Assembly: GCF_034718895.1 (NCBI RefSeq)
Contig: NZ_JAYERP010000001.1
Coordinates: 4,163,001-4,227,000 of the forward strand
Direction: 5' to 3'
Source: Paenibacillus phoenicis
GTDB taxonomy: Bacteria; Bacillota; Bacilli; Paenibacillales; Paenibacillaceae
Length of the DNA: 64,000 bases
The notes beneath the pieces are model-generated. The model made no database searches. It was not told the DNA's origin and saw only the letters and a program-made list of their open reading frames with translations. Of this stretch, positions 52,650 through 63,699 are shown piece after piece (positions within the stretch are counted from its first letter, which is position 1; every line of letters begins with the position of its first letter). Position numbers and translations under genes: made by a program.

Positions 52650-53813
52650 TTAAGTCGTCTTCGACTTATTGTAAATATCGAAAGCGACGGCGAGAAGCAG
52701 GACCAGCCCTTTGATGCCTTGCTGCCAATCCACCCCAAGCCCGATCAGCGACATGCCATTGTTCATCACGCCCATGACCAGGCCGCCGATAATCGCGCCG
52801 ATGACGGTACCGATGCCGCCGGAGGCAGAGGCGCCACCGATGAAGCAGGCCGCGATCGCGTCGAGCTCAAAGTTCGTCCCGGCCTTCGGCGTAGCCGAGT
52901 TGAGGCGGGCGGCGAAGATCAGGCCGGACAGTGCAGCCAGGGCGCCCATGTTGACGAAGACCCAGAACGTCACCTTTTTGGTTTTGACGCCGGAGAGTTT
53001 GGCGGCCTTCTCATTGCCTCCAAGCGCATAGATATGGCGGCCCGCCACCATTCGGTTCATAACGAACGAATAAATGACGATCAGGAAGAACAGGATGATC
53101 AAGATGTTCGGCAGCCCGTTGTAGGTTGCCAGCACAAAGGTAAATATGTTGATGATGGCAACGAGCAGTACGAGCTTCGTGACGAACACCCAAATCGGCG
53201 CGACCTCAAACTGATATTTGAGCTGGGTTCGCCGCTCCTTCCATTCCTGCCAAATGAGGAGAAGGGAGAGCGCCAGACCAAGCAGAATCGTCAGGATATG
53301 AAGGCTGCTGCCGCCAAACCAGTCGGGAATGAAGCCGGAACTGATGCGTTGGAACGATTTCGGGAATGGTGCGATCGACTGGCCGCCAAGCACGATCATC
53401 GTCAAGCCCCGGAACAGCAGCATCCCGGCTAATGTGACGATAAAGGCGGGGATTTTTACGTAAGCGACCCAAAATCCTTGCCAGGCACCGATCAGCCCGC
53501 CGATCACCAGTGAAATGATAATGGTAAGGAACGTTGGCAACTGAAAATCCACCAACATGATGGCAGCCAAAGCCCCGATAAAGGCGGCGATGGAGCCGAC
53601 GGACAAATCGATATGTCCAGTGATGATCACAAGCACCATCCCGATGGCCAGCACCAAAATGTAGCTGTTTTGCAAGATCAGATTCGTAATGTTGAGCGGT
53701 TTGAGTAAGATGCCGCCCGTCAAAATTTGAAACAAGATGGTGATGAAGATTAAGGCGATAATCATGCCGTACTGACGTATGTTTTTTCGAAAAAGTTCGC
53801 TAACCGCTTGCAT
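52650..53813 (-). CDS. gguB: Monosaccharide ABC transporter permease, GguB/MmsB/XylH-like
   Basis: A 387-residue membrane subunit of the RbsC/XylH superfamily with about ten helices. Motifs: NSYILVLAIGMVLVIITGHIDLSVGS, AYVKIPAFIVTLAGMLLFRG, and the C-terminal AACFIGGASASGGIGTVIGA and GLVLLLAVAFDIYNK. The length, with a long central hydrophilic insert (QEWKERRTQLKYQFE), is typical of GguB/MmsB rather than RbsC. The ATG follows AGGGGGTAG and lies four bases after the ATPase stop. It is the last gene of the operon. Confidence 0.92.
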   Translation of the reverse strand: MQAVSELFRKNIRQYGMIIALIFITILFQILTGGILLKPLNITNLILQNSYILVLAIGMVLVIITGHIDLSVGSIAAFIGALAAIMLVDFQLPTFLTIIISLVIGGLIGAWQGFWVAYVKIPAFIVTLAGMLLFRGLTMIVLGGQSIAPFPKSFQRISSGFIPDWFGGSSLHILTILLGLALSLLLIWQEWKERRTQLKYQFEVAPIWVFVTKLVLLVAIINIFTFVLATYNGLPNILIILFFLIVIYSFVMNRMVAGRHIYALGGNEKAAKLSGVKTKKVTFWVFVNMGALAALSGLIFAARLNSATPKAGTNFELDAIAACFIGGASASGGIGTVIGAIIGGLVMGVMNNGMSLIGLGVDWQQGIKGLVLLLAVAFDIYNKSKTT

Positions 53814-53817
53814 CGGT

Positions 53818-55356
<1,539 letters not shown>

Positions 55357-55379
55357 CTGGCCTTTCGCTCACGGTAAGT

Positions 55380-55419
55380 GCATAGCGACGGTCGCCCGAA
55401 TCCGCGTCCGCCGCTATGC
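55380..55419 (-). other. Intercistronic hairpin between chvE-like and gguA-like genes
   Basis: GCATAGCGGCGG and CCGTCGCTATGC form an interrupted 11-bp stem without a T-run. It probably protects the binding-protein mRNA and lowers expression of the downstream genes. Confidence 0.6.
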
Positions 55420-55442
55420 CGGTCACCACAAGTTAATGATGT

Positions 55443-56537
55443 TTAGAGTCCCAGATCTTCCTTGGAGTAGTAGCCGGTGTCGACGAGCGCCTGTTCAACA
55501 TTATCCTTGTCGACCGAGACCGGTTCGAGCAGGTAAGAAGGAACAACCTTCACGCCGTTATCGTAGGTTTTCGTGTCGTTGACTTCGGCTTCCGTGCCTT
55601 CCAGAATGCTTTGGACCATGGAGACAACCTTTTTCGCCAACTCGCGCGTATCCTTGAAGACGGTTTGCGTTTGCTCCCCGGCAAGAATCGATTTGACCGA
55701 TGCCAGCTCGGCATCCTGGCCAGTTACGATCGGCATCGGTTTGCTTCCGGAGCCGTAACCCACACCTTTGAGCGAGGAGAGGATGCCGATGCTGATTCCG
55801 TCATAAGGGGAAAGCACGGCGTCGATATTCTCCGTGGTATAGTGAGCGCTCAGCAAATTGTCCATGCGAGCCTGGGCGGTGGCGCCGTCCCAGCGCAGCG
55901 TGGCGATTTGTTCCATTTCGGTTTGTCCGCTGCGTACGATCAGCTTGCCGGAATCGATGTACGGCTGCAGTACGGACATAGCGCCGTCATAGAAGAAGTA
56001 GGCATTGTTGTCGTCTGGAGAGCCCCCGAACAGCTCGATATTGAAAGGGCCTTTGCCGTCCTTGAGTCCCAGCTTTTCTTCAATATAGGAAGCCTGCTGC
56101 ACGCCAACCTTGAAATTATCGAAGGTTGCGTAGTAGTCGACGTACTCGCTGTTCATGATCAGCCGGTCGTAGGCGACGACTTGAATGCCTTGATCGTGGG
56201 CTTTTTGCAGTACGTCGGTTAAGGAACCACCGTCAATCGCGGCGATGACGAGGACCTTCACGCCCTTGGTAATCATATTTTCGATTTGCGACACCTGGTT
56301 TTCGATGACGTCTTCTCCGTATTGCAGATCCGTGCCATAGCCAAGAGCCTTAAACTCCTTGACCATATTGTTTCCGTCGTTCACCCAGCGTTCGGACGAT
56401 TTCGTTGGCATGGCAATGCCGATCGTTCCCTTCTCACTGTTGCCCGATCCGCTGCCGCCGCCGTTTCCGCCGTTGGCGCAAGCCGCGAGGGTGAATACCA
56501 TCACCAAAGCAAGTAAAATGGCCGTTACCTTCTTCAA
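55443..56537 (-). CDS. chvE: Sugar-binding lipoprotein, ChvE-like
   Basis: A 364-residue binding protein of the ribose/xylose/ChvE cluster. The signal peptide [16 protein letters not shown] (lipobox LAAC, Cys about 20) is followed by a Gly/Ser/Asn linker. The mature part starts [17 protein letters not shown] and includes [10 protein letters not shown] and [15 protein letters not shown], with [12 protein letters not shown] near the hinge. The start is TTG with GGGGG eight bases upstream. By family it binds monosaccharides such as galactose, arabinose or xylose. It is the first gene of the importer, 157 bases after the response regulator gene, with a cre site between. Confidence 0.93.
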   Translation of the reverse strand: MKKVTAILLALVMVFTLAACANGGNGGGSGSGNSEKGTIGIAMPTKSSERWVNDGNNMVKEFKALGYGTDLQYGEDVIENQVSQIENMITKGVKVLVIAAIDGGSLTDVLQKAHDQGIQVVAYDRLIMNSEYVDYYATFDNFKVGVQQASYIEEKLGLKDGKGPFNIELFGGSPDDNNAYFFYDGAMSVLQPYIDSGKLIVRSGQTEMEQIATLRWDGATAQARMDNLLSAHYTTENIDAVLSPYDGISIGILSSLKGVGYGSGSKPMPIVTGQDAELASVKSILAGEQTQTVFKDTRELAKKVVSMVQSILEGTEAEVNDTKTYDNGVKVVPSYLLEPVSVDKDNVEQALVDTGYYSKEDLGL

Positions 56538-56561
56538 AGTCGATTCCCCCTATACTTGAAA

Positions 56562-56575
56562 TGAATGCGTTTACA
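56562..56575 (-). promoter_or_regulatory. Candidate cre (CcpA) site in front of the ChvE-like gene
   Basis: TGTAAACGCATTCA on the minus strand matches the cre consensus at 13 of 14 positions. It begins six bases after a TATACT -10 element (56582-56587), so it would cover the transcription start, a repressing position. No good -35 is seen, consistent with dependence on the AraC-type response regulator. Confidence 0.55.
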
Positions 56576-56694
56576 GTTCGGAGTATAGCAAGCGAAGGGG
56601 GAGGTCGTATTTACAGTGGTTTGACTCTTTTTATAAAAATCGAACCTTTATGGAGGGGCATGACTCCAAAATAGGAGGCTGAGAGGGGGGAGAT

Positions 56695-57936
56695 TTACTC
56701 CCCCTGAGCATCTTCATGTTCAAATGCGCCTTTGCGGTATTGCAGTGGGGAAAGGCCGGTCGCGCGCTTGAACGCCGTGCTGAAATAGTGTTGAGTTTCG
56801 TAGCCGACTTGCTCGGCGATTTCGGCTATTGTCAGCTCGGTGGCGATTAATAGGCGGCTCGCCCGACGGATGCGGAGCTGCGTCAAATAGCTGTTAAACG
56901 TGGTGCCCAGCTCCTGCTTGATCATGCGGCTTAAATAAGCCGGAGAAGTTTGCAAGGCATGCGCCATCGCTTCCAGCGTCAGCCTGCTGTCACCGAAATG
57001 CTCTAGCATATATTGCTTGGCCCGGCGAACCAGCGGGGAAATGGCGTTTTCCTTGTTTACGGCGGACTTCGCTTTCCGGTATACGGAAGGAAGCTCCAAG
57101 ACGTCCCCAGCGCCCTCAGCCAAGTAAACCTCGGCAGCGATTTTTAAGTGGGTCCGCACCAAGGTTTCAATGCGGTGAAAATCGGCTTCAGCTTCCACTC
57201 CCCACAGCAGGACAACGATCAGGCCGAAGGGATCACGGAAGATCGTCTTGGGGTAGGGGGCGAGCACTTCGGCGGCGATATTCTCTACCGCAAATCCATA
57301 CAGCTGCCGTTCGTCCTCTTTGAACAAAGCGGGGGAGGCGGCGGGTTCAGGCAATCGGATGACGCCCAGCCAATCCGGACAGGCGTCCGGCAGCTGCAAG
57401 AACCGCAGCTGCTCGGAGATTTCAGCGGCTGTCATGCCCCCGTCCAGCCATTGCTGGCAAAATCGCTCCCTCAGGAGCGGATAACTGCGGGAAAGCTGCC
57501 GCGAGGCCTGCTGCCATTGCTGCTGTTTGGATGCTTCTTCCTCCAGCTCTCCGCGCACCTGTCGCAGGACTTTCTCCAACTGCACGGGATTGGCGGGCTT
57601 CAGGATGTAATCCTTGACCTGAAGGCGGATCGCCTTTTGCGCGTACGCAAACTCGTCATGGCCCGTGATGATGACGATTTTACAATCCGGCAGCCGCTCA
57701 CGTACCTGCTTCATTAATTCGATCCCGTCCATGATCGGCATGTTGAGATCAACCAGCATGATGTGAACGTCGTGCTGGATCGCCTTCTCTAGAGCTTCCT
57801 CGCCATCCTCCGCTTCGGCCACTACCGTAAGGCGTAAGCTCTCCCAGTCCACGCTATCACGTATTCCTTCGCGAATAATGCATTCATCATCGGCGATGAG
57901 CACCCTCCAACGAGTTTCTGAGTAGGTTCCGCTCAT
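56695..57936 (-). CDS. YesN-type response regulator with AraC DNA-binding domain
   Basis: A 413-residue regulator. The receiver domain has VLIADDECIIREG, the phospho-acceptor Asp at about 63 (IMLVDLNMPIMDG) and KDYILKPANP. A middle linker is followed by two C-terminal HTH motifs (LEAMAHALQTSPAYLSRMIK and IAEIAEQVGYETQHYFSTAF). It overlaps the kinase by four bases (ATGA). The downstream importer is the obvious target. A small G/C hairpin overlaps its stop codon but lacks a T-run, so some read-through into chvE is possible. Confidence 0.93.
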   Translation of the reverse strand: MSGTYSETRWRVLIADDECIIREGIRDSVDWESLRLTVVAEAEDGEEALEKAIQHDVHIMLVDLNMPIMDGIELMKQVRERLPDCKIVIITGHDEFAYAQKAIRLQVKDYILKPANPVQLEKVLRQVRGELEEEASKQQQWQQASRQLSRSYPLLRERFCQQWLDGGMTAAEISEQLRFLQLPDACPDWLGVIRLPEPAASPALFKEDERQLYGFAVENIAAEVLAPYPKTIFRDPFGLIVVLLWGVEAEADFHRIETLVRTHLKIAAEVYLAEGAGDVLELPSVYRKAKSAVNKENAISPLVRRAKQYMLEHFGDSRLTLEAMAHALQTSPAYLSRMIKQELGTTFNSYLTQLRIRRASRLLIATELTIAEIAEQVGYETQHYFSTAFKRATGLSPLQYRKGAFEHEDAQGE

Positions 57937-59867
57937 GATTCAATCCTCTCCCAACGGGTTTGTTCATCCCGAATGATCGGGTGGGTGACGGTTACTACGG
58001 TTCCTCGGCCTTCCTCACTTTGGATCGTCAGGCCATATTTCGGACCAAAGGTTAATGCGATCCGAGCTTGCACATTCAGCATCCCATATCCCTGTCCGCC
58101 TTCGCCTGCATTGGATGCCCCTGCCGGTTCGGAGCCCTTTTCCCGGCCATCCGCGGTGCCTGCGGACTGCAGTTCTTTTTGCAGCCGGGCCAGCTTATCC
58201 GGCGGAATGCCTTTCCCATCATCCCGGATGTTGATCACCAACATGCCGGCATCCTCGGCGGCTTCGATGACCACGCGGCCCGGCCCCCGGCGTTCCTTGA
58301 TTCCATGGTAGATGGCATTTTCCACAATCGGCTGAAGGATCAGCTTCAACACATAGACACCGCGAATTTCCGGAGCGATGTGCAGCGAGTAATCGAGTTT
58401 GCTTTGATAACGGACGTGTTGAATATGCAAGTAACTGCGAACATGCTCGATTTCATCGTTCAGGGGGATGATGTCATTCCCCTTGCTAAGGCCGATTCGG
58501 AACAGCTTCGACAAGGACTCCGCCATTTCCGCGATATCCTCCGAGCCGTTGCGGCGGGCCATCCAATGAATCGTATCCAGGGTATTGTACAAAAAATGCG
58601 GCTTGATATGCGCCTGCAGGCTTCTTAGCTCCGCCTCCCGCTTCTGACGCTCCTGCAGTTCAGTCAGGGAGAGCAGTCGGTGGATCTGCTGCAGCATGGC
58701 GTTGAAACGGCGGCCAAGCAGGCCGATTTCATCGGTTCGGTCGCTCCAGTGGCGAATGGTCAGATCGCCGGACTGGGCTTTTTGCATAAAGGACGCCAGC
58801 TGCCCGATTGGCCTGGAAATCGTGTGAGCCAGATAGAAAGAGGCCGTCATCCCCAGCAAACAGACGATAAAAACAAAGCTAACCACGTAAAAACGAATTT
58901 CCTGCATTTCCGTAGCGGACTCCGCCATGGAAAAGACGCCGACCGTCGTCCAGTTTGTAAACGGCGAATGTCGGTAGATGAACTGTAAATCGCGGCCGCC
59001 CACCCGTTCTGCGTAGGTTCCTGAGCCGTCCTGACCGAGCCGCTCCAGCGGAACGCGGTTGATATAGGGGGCTGGCGGGGCATAGATCAGTTCCCCGTTG
59101 CCGTCCACCACCGTTAGATAGCCCGTTTTCCCCAAACGAACGTCCTGAGCGGTCTCGGCAATGACCCGCAGTTTGAGGTCGATTAAGACGACGCCTTTGA
59201 CCTGCTGGGTTTCGGGGTCGAGAATCGCCCTTACGGCAGAGACGACTTCACTGTCCTTGTAGTTGACATGCGTAGTGACGTTGCGATCTCGCGGATGACC
59301 GATGATCTTAAAGATTCCTTTATTGCGGACCGCTTCTTGGTACCACTCTTCCCGGGTCAGGTTTTCTGCGGTGCGGGCATACATTTCGTTGCTGATATAT
59401 TCGCCGCGGCTGTTGACGATTAGAATGCCCGCGACTTCCGAATACAAGGTGGTGAAGCCCTGCAGGAACTTGCGAATTTCGTAGTGATCGGTATCTACCG
59501 GTGTTGTTGTTCGTGGAGGTGTTTTGACTGACGGTGCCGATAGAACGAGTTCCGCCTCGTTGTTGTTCTCGAGAAACTGCAGCACGTCCGGGTTAAAGGA
59601 GATGAGGAACGTCATGTTTTGCAAATTCTCCACATACGTCTCCAACGACCGGTTCACTTTGCCAATTAACTGCAGCGTGTTGTTCGTAATCTGGCGTTCG
59701 ATAATGCGGTCGACCGTCCAATTCGTCAGCACGCCCAGCCCGATCGAAGGAAGGATGCTGATCAACATAAAGTGGACGATTAATTTGTAGCGGATGGGCA
59801 AGTTATTCAGCGAAAAACGACGGATTTCCCAGGACCGCTTTCCATATCTATTTCGCATAGTAATCAT
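57933..59867 (-). CDS. YesM-type sensor histidine kinase
   Basis: A 644-residue membrane kinase. TM1 is at about 28-50 (LIVHFMLISILPSIGLGVLT), followed by a large extracellular Cache-like domain with GKTGYLTVVDGNGELIYAPP. TM2 is at about 317-340, then HAMP (ISRPIGQLASFMQKAQSGDL). The phospho-His is in LQAHIKPHFLYNTLDTIHW, and the ATPase domain has LQPIVENAIYHG and IRDDGKGIPPDKL. The start at 59867 overlaps the end of the preceding binding-protein gene by 20 bases and has only a weak ribosome site, so translation is probably coupled. An acidic/Gly insert (about 590-605) sits between the ATPase boxes. Confidence 0.93.
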   Translation of the reverse strand: MITMRNRYGKRSWEIRRFSLNNLPIRYKLIVHFMLISILPSIGLGVLTNWTVDRIIERQITNNTLQLIGKVNRSLETYVENLQNMTFLISFNPDVLQFLENNNEAELVLSAPSVKTPPRTTTPVDTDHYEIRKFLQGFTTLYSEVAGILIVNSRGEYISNEMYARTAENLTREEWYQEAVRNKGIFKIIGHPRDRNVTTHVNYKDSEVVSAVRAILDPETQQVKGVVLIDLKLRVIAETAQDVRLGKTGYLTVVDGNGELIYAPPAPYINRVPLERLGQDGSGTYAERVGGRDLQFIYRHSPFTNWTTVGVFSMAESATEMQEIRFYVVSFVFIVCLLGMTASFYLAHTISRPIGQLASFMQKAQSGDLTIRHWSDRTDEIGLLGRRFNAMLQQIHRLLSLTELQERQKREAELRSLQAHIKPHFLYNTLDTIHWMARRNGSEDIAEMAESLSKLFRIGLSKGNDIIPLNDEIEHVRSYLHIQHVRYQSKLDYSLHIAPEIRGVYVLKLILQPIVENAIYHGIKERRGPGRVVIEAAEDAGMLVINIRDDGKGIPPDKLARLQKELQSAGTADGREKGSEPAGASNAGEGGQGYGMLNVQARIALTFGPKYGLTIQSEEGRGTVVTVTHPIIRDEQTRWERIES

Positions 59868-60846
59868 TCACATTCTGCCGTGTGACGACGGTGATGCCGG
59901 TATCCAAACGCTGGGGAACGCGAGGGCCGGGGGGCGAAGATCCATCGGAATCGTGCTTCAACGAAAAGAGCAGCTGCAGCGACCAATATCCCATGTTCCA
60001 GGTGCCCTGGGCCATCGTGGCGGCGATATCTCCGCTTTTGACCAAGTCCAAGGTGCCCTTATCGGTGTCGAAGCTGATGATCTTCGGACTGGAGGAGGTC
60101 GGGCCAAAGGCCTTTACGGCCTCCGCAACGCCGATACCGCCGTTGGCTTCGGTGGTGAAAATGCCTGCGATTTCGGGGAAGTCGTGCAGGATTTCCTCCG
60201 CCGCTTGCCGCGAGTACAGCTCATCGCCTTTGCCGTTTTTGGTGGCGACAATGTGCATGTTGGGGAATTCCTGGGTAATGGTATCGGAAAAACCTTCGGT
60301 GCGTTCTTGATGATTTTGTTGATCCGGCACGGTGACGACGGCGACCTCCCCGCGTTCGCCGGTGAGCTCGGCCATTTTCCGCGCGGCCTCAACGCCGGCG
60401 GAATAGTTGTCGGTGCCAAGGAAGGAAAAAGCGCGGCTGCCGGGGGCGTCGGAATCGAACAAGACGACCGGAATGCCGGCGTCGACCGCTTTGTTAATCG
60501 TGGCGGTGAGTTCGGTTGGATGAATCGCGGAGATCGCGATGCCGGCCGGTTTTTTAGCAATGGCTTGCTCCAACACCGTGATTTGCTCATGAATATCGCG
60601 CTGGGTGGAGCCGCGGTATTCTACGGAGACGTTTAGCGCCTGGGCGGCGTCTTCGAAGCCTTTCAGCCCGCTTTTCCAATAGTCGATTCCCATTTGAAAC
60701 GTCACCATCACGTATTTCTCATCGATGGAACCTCGGAGGCCCCCGGAATTCCATTCGTCGTTCAAACGAATCTGGGAGCGGTAATCGAGCACGTATAGCG
60801 CAAAGCAAGCGAAGAGCAGCAAGTACACCATCCAAATCTTCTTCAT
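59848..60846 (-). CDS. Membrane-anchored periplasmic-binding-type sugar sensor protein
   Basis: A 332-residue protein with an N-terminal signal-anchor (IWMVYLLLFACFALYVLDY) and no lipobox. It is followed by a type 1 periplasmic-binding/LacI-like fold (YVMVTFQMGIDYWKSGLKGFE, GIAISAIHPTELT, VVLFDSDAPGSRAFSFLGTD, GIFTTEANGGIGVAEAV, IISFDTDKGTLDLVKSGDIAA). The ATG follows AAAGGGG. It is the first gene of a unit with the kinase and response regulator, overlapping the kinase gene by 20 bases. The most likely role is a sugar-binding co-sensor that presents ligand to the kinase, as in Clostridium XylFII-LytS; transport is served by the separate ChvE-like protein. Confidence 0.85.
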   Translation of the reverse strand: MKKIWMVYLLLFACFALYVLDYRSQIRLNDEWNSGGLRGSIDEKYVMVTFQMGIDYWKSGLKGFEDAAQALNVSVEYRGSTQRDIHEQITVLEQAIAKKPAGIAISAIHPTELTATINKAVDAGIPVVLFDSDAPGSRAFSFLGTDNYSAGVEAARKMAELTGERGEVAVVTVPDQQNHQERTEGFSDTITQEFPNMHIVATKNGKGDELYSRQAAEEILHDFPEIAGIFTTEANGGIGVAEAVKAFGPTSSSPKIISFDTDKGTLDLVKSGDIAATMAQGTWNMGYWSLQLLFSLKHDSDGSSPPGPRVPQRLDTGITVVTRQNVNDYYAK

Positions 60847-61064
60847 ATGAAACCCCTTTCATAAGAAGAGTTGCCAAGTGATTCACTTTCGACAACATCA
60901 TACTATCGAAATTGATAATTAGTAATTTTACAATTATAGCTCACCTTTAATCCCAAAGAAAGATCATATAAAAATTTGATCTGCAAAATCACTAACAAAT
61001 ATATAACAAATCATAACGGAATTAGTATATAATGAACGGTAACTTACAACTTGATGGAGGACAT
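60847..61064. promoter_or_regulatory. Divergent AT-rich promoter region between sensor operon and beta-mannosidase
   Basis: This 218-bp gap is much more AT-rich than its surroundings. A TATAAT faces left at 60933-60938 (with a poor TTTCTT at -35 distance) and a TATAAT faces right at 61028-61033. The -35 elements are weak on both sides, suggesting activator dependence. No gene seen. Confidence 0.35.
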
Positions 61065-63614
61065 ATGAACAAACATAGTTATCGAATCCAGCATTGGAGC
61101 TTCAAAGCGAGTGATGAGACAGAGTGGAAGCCGGCCCGCGTGCCGGGCACCGTGCATACGGATCTGCACCGCAACGGGTTGATCCCTGACCCGTTCTATG
61201 GAACTAACGAGCATGACCTGCAGTGGATTGATCGAAAAGATTGGGAATACGAAGCCTCCTTCGAATTGGATGAGGCTTGGTCCGCTTTGCCGCGGTTGGA
61301 GCTTGTCTTCGACGGCTTGGATACGTATGCCGATGTCACGGTGAACGGGACGCACGTCTTGTCGGCCGACAATATGTTCCGCGTTTGGCGAATCGATGTG
61401 AAGCCGCTGCTGCGCGAAGGCGACAATACGGTTGCCGTACGCTTCCGCTCTCCCATCGCGGAGGATTTGCCTAAGCTCGAGAAGCTGGGGTATGGCCTGC
61501 CGGCGGCGAACGACCAATCGGAGCTGGGCGGGTTAGGCGACCGCCGGGTCAGCGTGTTTGCCCGCAAAGCGCCGTATCATTACGGCTGGGATTGGGGGCC
61601 GCGCTTTGTGACCAGCGGGATTTGGCGCGAGGTGCGTCTTGAGGGCTGGAGCGGCCCGGTTATTCGCGACCTGTTTATTCGCCAAGACCGGGTCAACGTC
61701 TCGGTTGCGGTGCTTACCGCCTTGGCGGAAATTGAAACCGCTGAGCGCTGGGAAGGTCAGCTGCAGCTCACTGACGGCGAGTTGACCTGGGAACGTCCTG
61801 TGGTATTAGAGCCGGGAACGAATGTAGTAGAGGTGCCGGCGGTCATTGCGGAGCCGAAGCTGTGGTGGTGCCGGGGGCTGGGCGAACCGGCGATGTATAA
61901 CTTCCATGCCAAGCTTGTGACGGACGGCGGGCAGGAAGCGGTCGCCGAAGCGTCTGTTCGAACCGGGCTGCGCGACATCCGGCTGGTTCGTGAGAAGGAC
62001 GATGCAGGGGCTTGCTTCCGCTTCGAGTTAAACGGCGTGCCGGTTTTCGCCAAAGGGGCGAACCATATCCCGAACGACAGCTTTTTGACTGAAGTGACGG
62101 AGGAGCGTTATCGCCATGAAATCGCCACGGCAGCCGAAAGCGGCATGAATATGCTTCGCGTCTGGGGCGGCGGCCTTTATGAGCAGGATATTTTCTACGA
62201 GCTGTGCGATGAATACGGAATCATGGTCTGGCAGGACTTCATGTTTGCGTGCAGTATGTACCCGGGGGATTCGGAGTTTCTGGACAGCGTTACGCGGGAA
62301 GCGGAGGACAACCTCAAGCGGTTGCGGAATCATCCCTGTATCGCATTGTGGTGCGGAAACAATGAAATCGATTCGGCTTGGGCCCACTATGTCGAGGATG
62401 GGGGCTGGGGGTGGAAAAAGGATTACACCGCAGAGCAGCGTGAACAGATTTGGGCGGATTACGAGGCGATCTTCCATCGAATTCTTCCTCAGGCCGTGGA
62501 ACGTCATGGCGGCGGCGTCGCCTACTTGCCGTCTTCGCCGATCCGTAAATTGACGGGGGACGCCGATCAACATGCACTTCAAGTCACCGGTGAAGGGGAC
62601 GTCCATTACTGGGGGGTCTGGCATGCGGTTGAGCCGTTTGATAACTATAACCTCCGGGTAGGCCGTTTTATGAGCGAATACGGCTTTCAATCCTTTCCGG
62701 AGCTGAAATCGGTGCTGACTTACGCGCCGGAGAGCGAGCTGGCGCTGGAGTCCGAGATCATGCTGGCCCATCAGAAGAATGGCCGAGGGAACCAGTTGAT
62801 CAAGGAGTACATGGACCTTTATCTGCCGGAGCCGAAGGATTTCCCTTCGTTCCTGTACATGAGTCAGGTGCTGCAGGCCGAGGCGATCCGTACGGCAATT
62901 GAAGCACATCGCCGCAACAAGCCTTACTGCATGGGGACGCTATACTGGCAGATGAACGATTGCTGGCCGGTGGCGTCCTGGGCGGGGATGGACTATTACG
63001 GACGTTGGAAGGCGCTGCAGTATGCGGTACGCCGCAGCTTCCGCGAGGTCATGCTGGCGATTTACGAGCCGGAGAATGGCCCGATCTCGGTTAGCGTGGT
63101 GTCTGATCTGCAGAAGCCGGTTACGGGCCGCTTGCGGTTGTCGCTGTATGACTTCCAGGGGGCCTTGTTGAAAGAACAGGCGTTGGAGGTTCACGCCGCT
63201 GCAGATGCGGTTGTTGAAGCTGCGGTGTTCAGTCGGGCGGAATGGTTGGAAGGCCATGATCCGCGCCAGGTCGTGCTGCATGCGGTCCTGGAGATCGAGG
63301 GGCAGGCCGTGGACAGCAAGCCTTTTTACTTCGCTTCGGCTAGAGAACTTTCGTTGCCGCAGGCGAACATTACGCTTCAAGAAGAGGCAGGCAGCGGCGG
63401 AAGCCGTTATACCCTGGTCAGCGATGTCTTGGCGCGCCAGGTATGGATTTCGGCGGAAGAAGAAGGGATTTTCTCCGATAATTACTTCGATCTAATTCCT
63501 GGCATTCCGGTAACGGTGGAGTTCCGGCGGCGGGGCGGCACAGGCAGCGCAGAGCCCTTTGTCGCGGTCCATCCCGGCAAGCTGACCGTCCGCTCCATGG
63601 CTGATTTCGTCTAA
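61065..63614 (+). CDS. Beta-mannosidase, glycoside hydrolase family 2
   Basis: An approximately 849-residue enzyme that removes terminal beta-mannose from manno-oligosaccharides. The N-terminal sugar-binding domain has ARVPGTVHTDLHRNGLIPDP and FDGLDTYADVTVNG, followed by PYHYGWDWGPRFVTSGIWRE, a beta-mannosidase hallmark. The TIM barrel has the acid/base Glu at about 434 (ALWCGNNEID) and the nucleophile Glu at about 538 (FMSEYGFQSFP). A C-terminal beta domain completes the protein. There is no signal peptide. The ATG at 61065 has GGAGG four bases upstream; the in-frame ATG at 61032 overlaps the -10 element. It is a single gene, divergent from the sensor operon, which may or may not control it. 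Confidence 0.94.
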   Translation: MNKHSYRIQHWSFKASDETEWKPARVPGTVHTDLHRNGLIPDPFYGTNEHDLQWIDRKDWEYEASFELDEAWSALPRLELVFDGLDTYADVTVNGTHVLSADNMFRVWRIDVKPLLREGDNTVAVRFRSPIAEDLPKLEKLGYGLPAANDQSELGGLGDRRVSVFARKAPYHYGWDWGPRFVTSGIWREVRLEGWSGPVIRDLFIRQDRVNVSVAVLTALAEIETAERWEGQLQLTDGELTWERPVVLEPGTNVVEVPAVIAEPKLWWCRGLGEPAMYNFHAKLVTDGGQEAVAEASVRTGLRDIRLVREKDDAGACFRFELNGVPVFAKGANHIPNDSFLTEVTEERYRHEIATAAESGMNMLRVWGGGLYEQDIFYELCDEYGIMVWQDFMFACSMYPGDSEFLDSVTREAEDNLKRLRNHPCIALWCGNNEIDSAWAHYVEDGGWGWKKDYTAEQREQIWADYEAIFHRILPQAVERHGGGVAYLPSSPIRKLTGDADQHALQVTGEGDVHYWGVWHAVEPFDNYNLRVGRFMSEYGFQSFPELKSVLTYAPESELALESEIMLAHQKNGRGNQLIKEYMDLYLPEPKDFPSFLYMSQVLQAEAIRTAIEAHRRNKPYCMGTLYWQMNDCWPVASWAGMDYYGRWKALQYAVRRSFREVMLAIYEPENGPISVSVVSDLQKPVTGRLRLSLYDFQGALLKEQALEVHAAADAVVEAAVFSRAEWLEGHDPRQVVLHAVLEIEGQAVDSKPFYFASARELSLPQANITLQEEAGSGGSRYTLVSDVLARQVWISAEEEGIFSDNYFDLIPGIPVTVEFRRRGGTGSAEPFVAVHPGKLTVRSMADFV

Positions 63615-63615
63615 A

Positions 63616-63644
63616 TTCGACTCTGGATTTTACCGTGTTATAAT
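63616..63644 (+). promoter_or_regulatory. Probable promoter of the LtaS-like gene
   Basis: TTCGAC (63616-63621) and a perfect TATAAT (63639-63644) with 17-base spacing. The -35 match is weak. Confidence 0.5.
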
Positions 63645-63684
63645 AAACAAATAGAAATTGCGTGCTATGTAAAAACACGGTAAA
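63629..63684. other. 11-bp inverted repeat flanking the LtaS-like promoter -10
   Basis: TTTACCGTGTT (63629-63639) is perfectly mirrored by AACACGGTAAA (63674-63684), with 34 bases between the arms. The left arm touches the -10 element and the right arm ends 15 bases before the start codon. There is no T-run; it is a two-site operator or a 5'-UTR hairpin. Confidence 0.6.
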
Positions 63685-63699
63685 TTCCGGAGAAAAGAG

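Noticed and set aside
56686-56704. GGGGGAG-ATTTA-CTCCCCC hairpin at the end of the response regulator gene
   Set aside because: No T-run follows on the minus strand, so it was not called a terminator.
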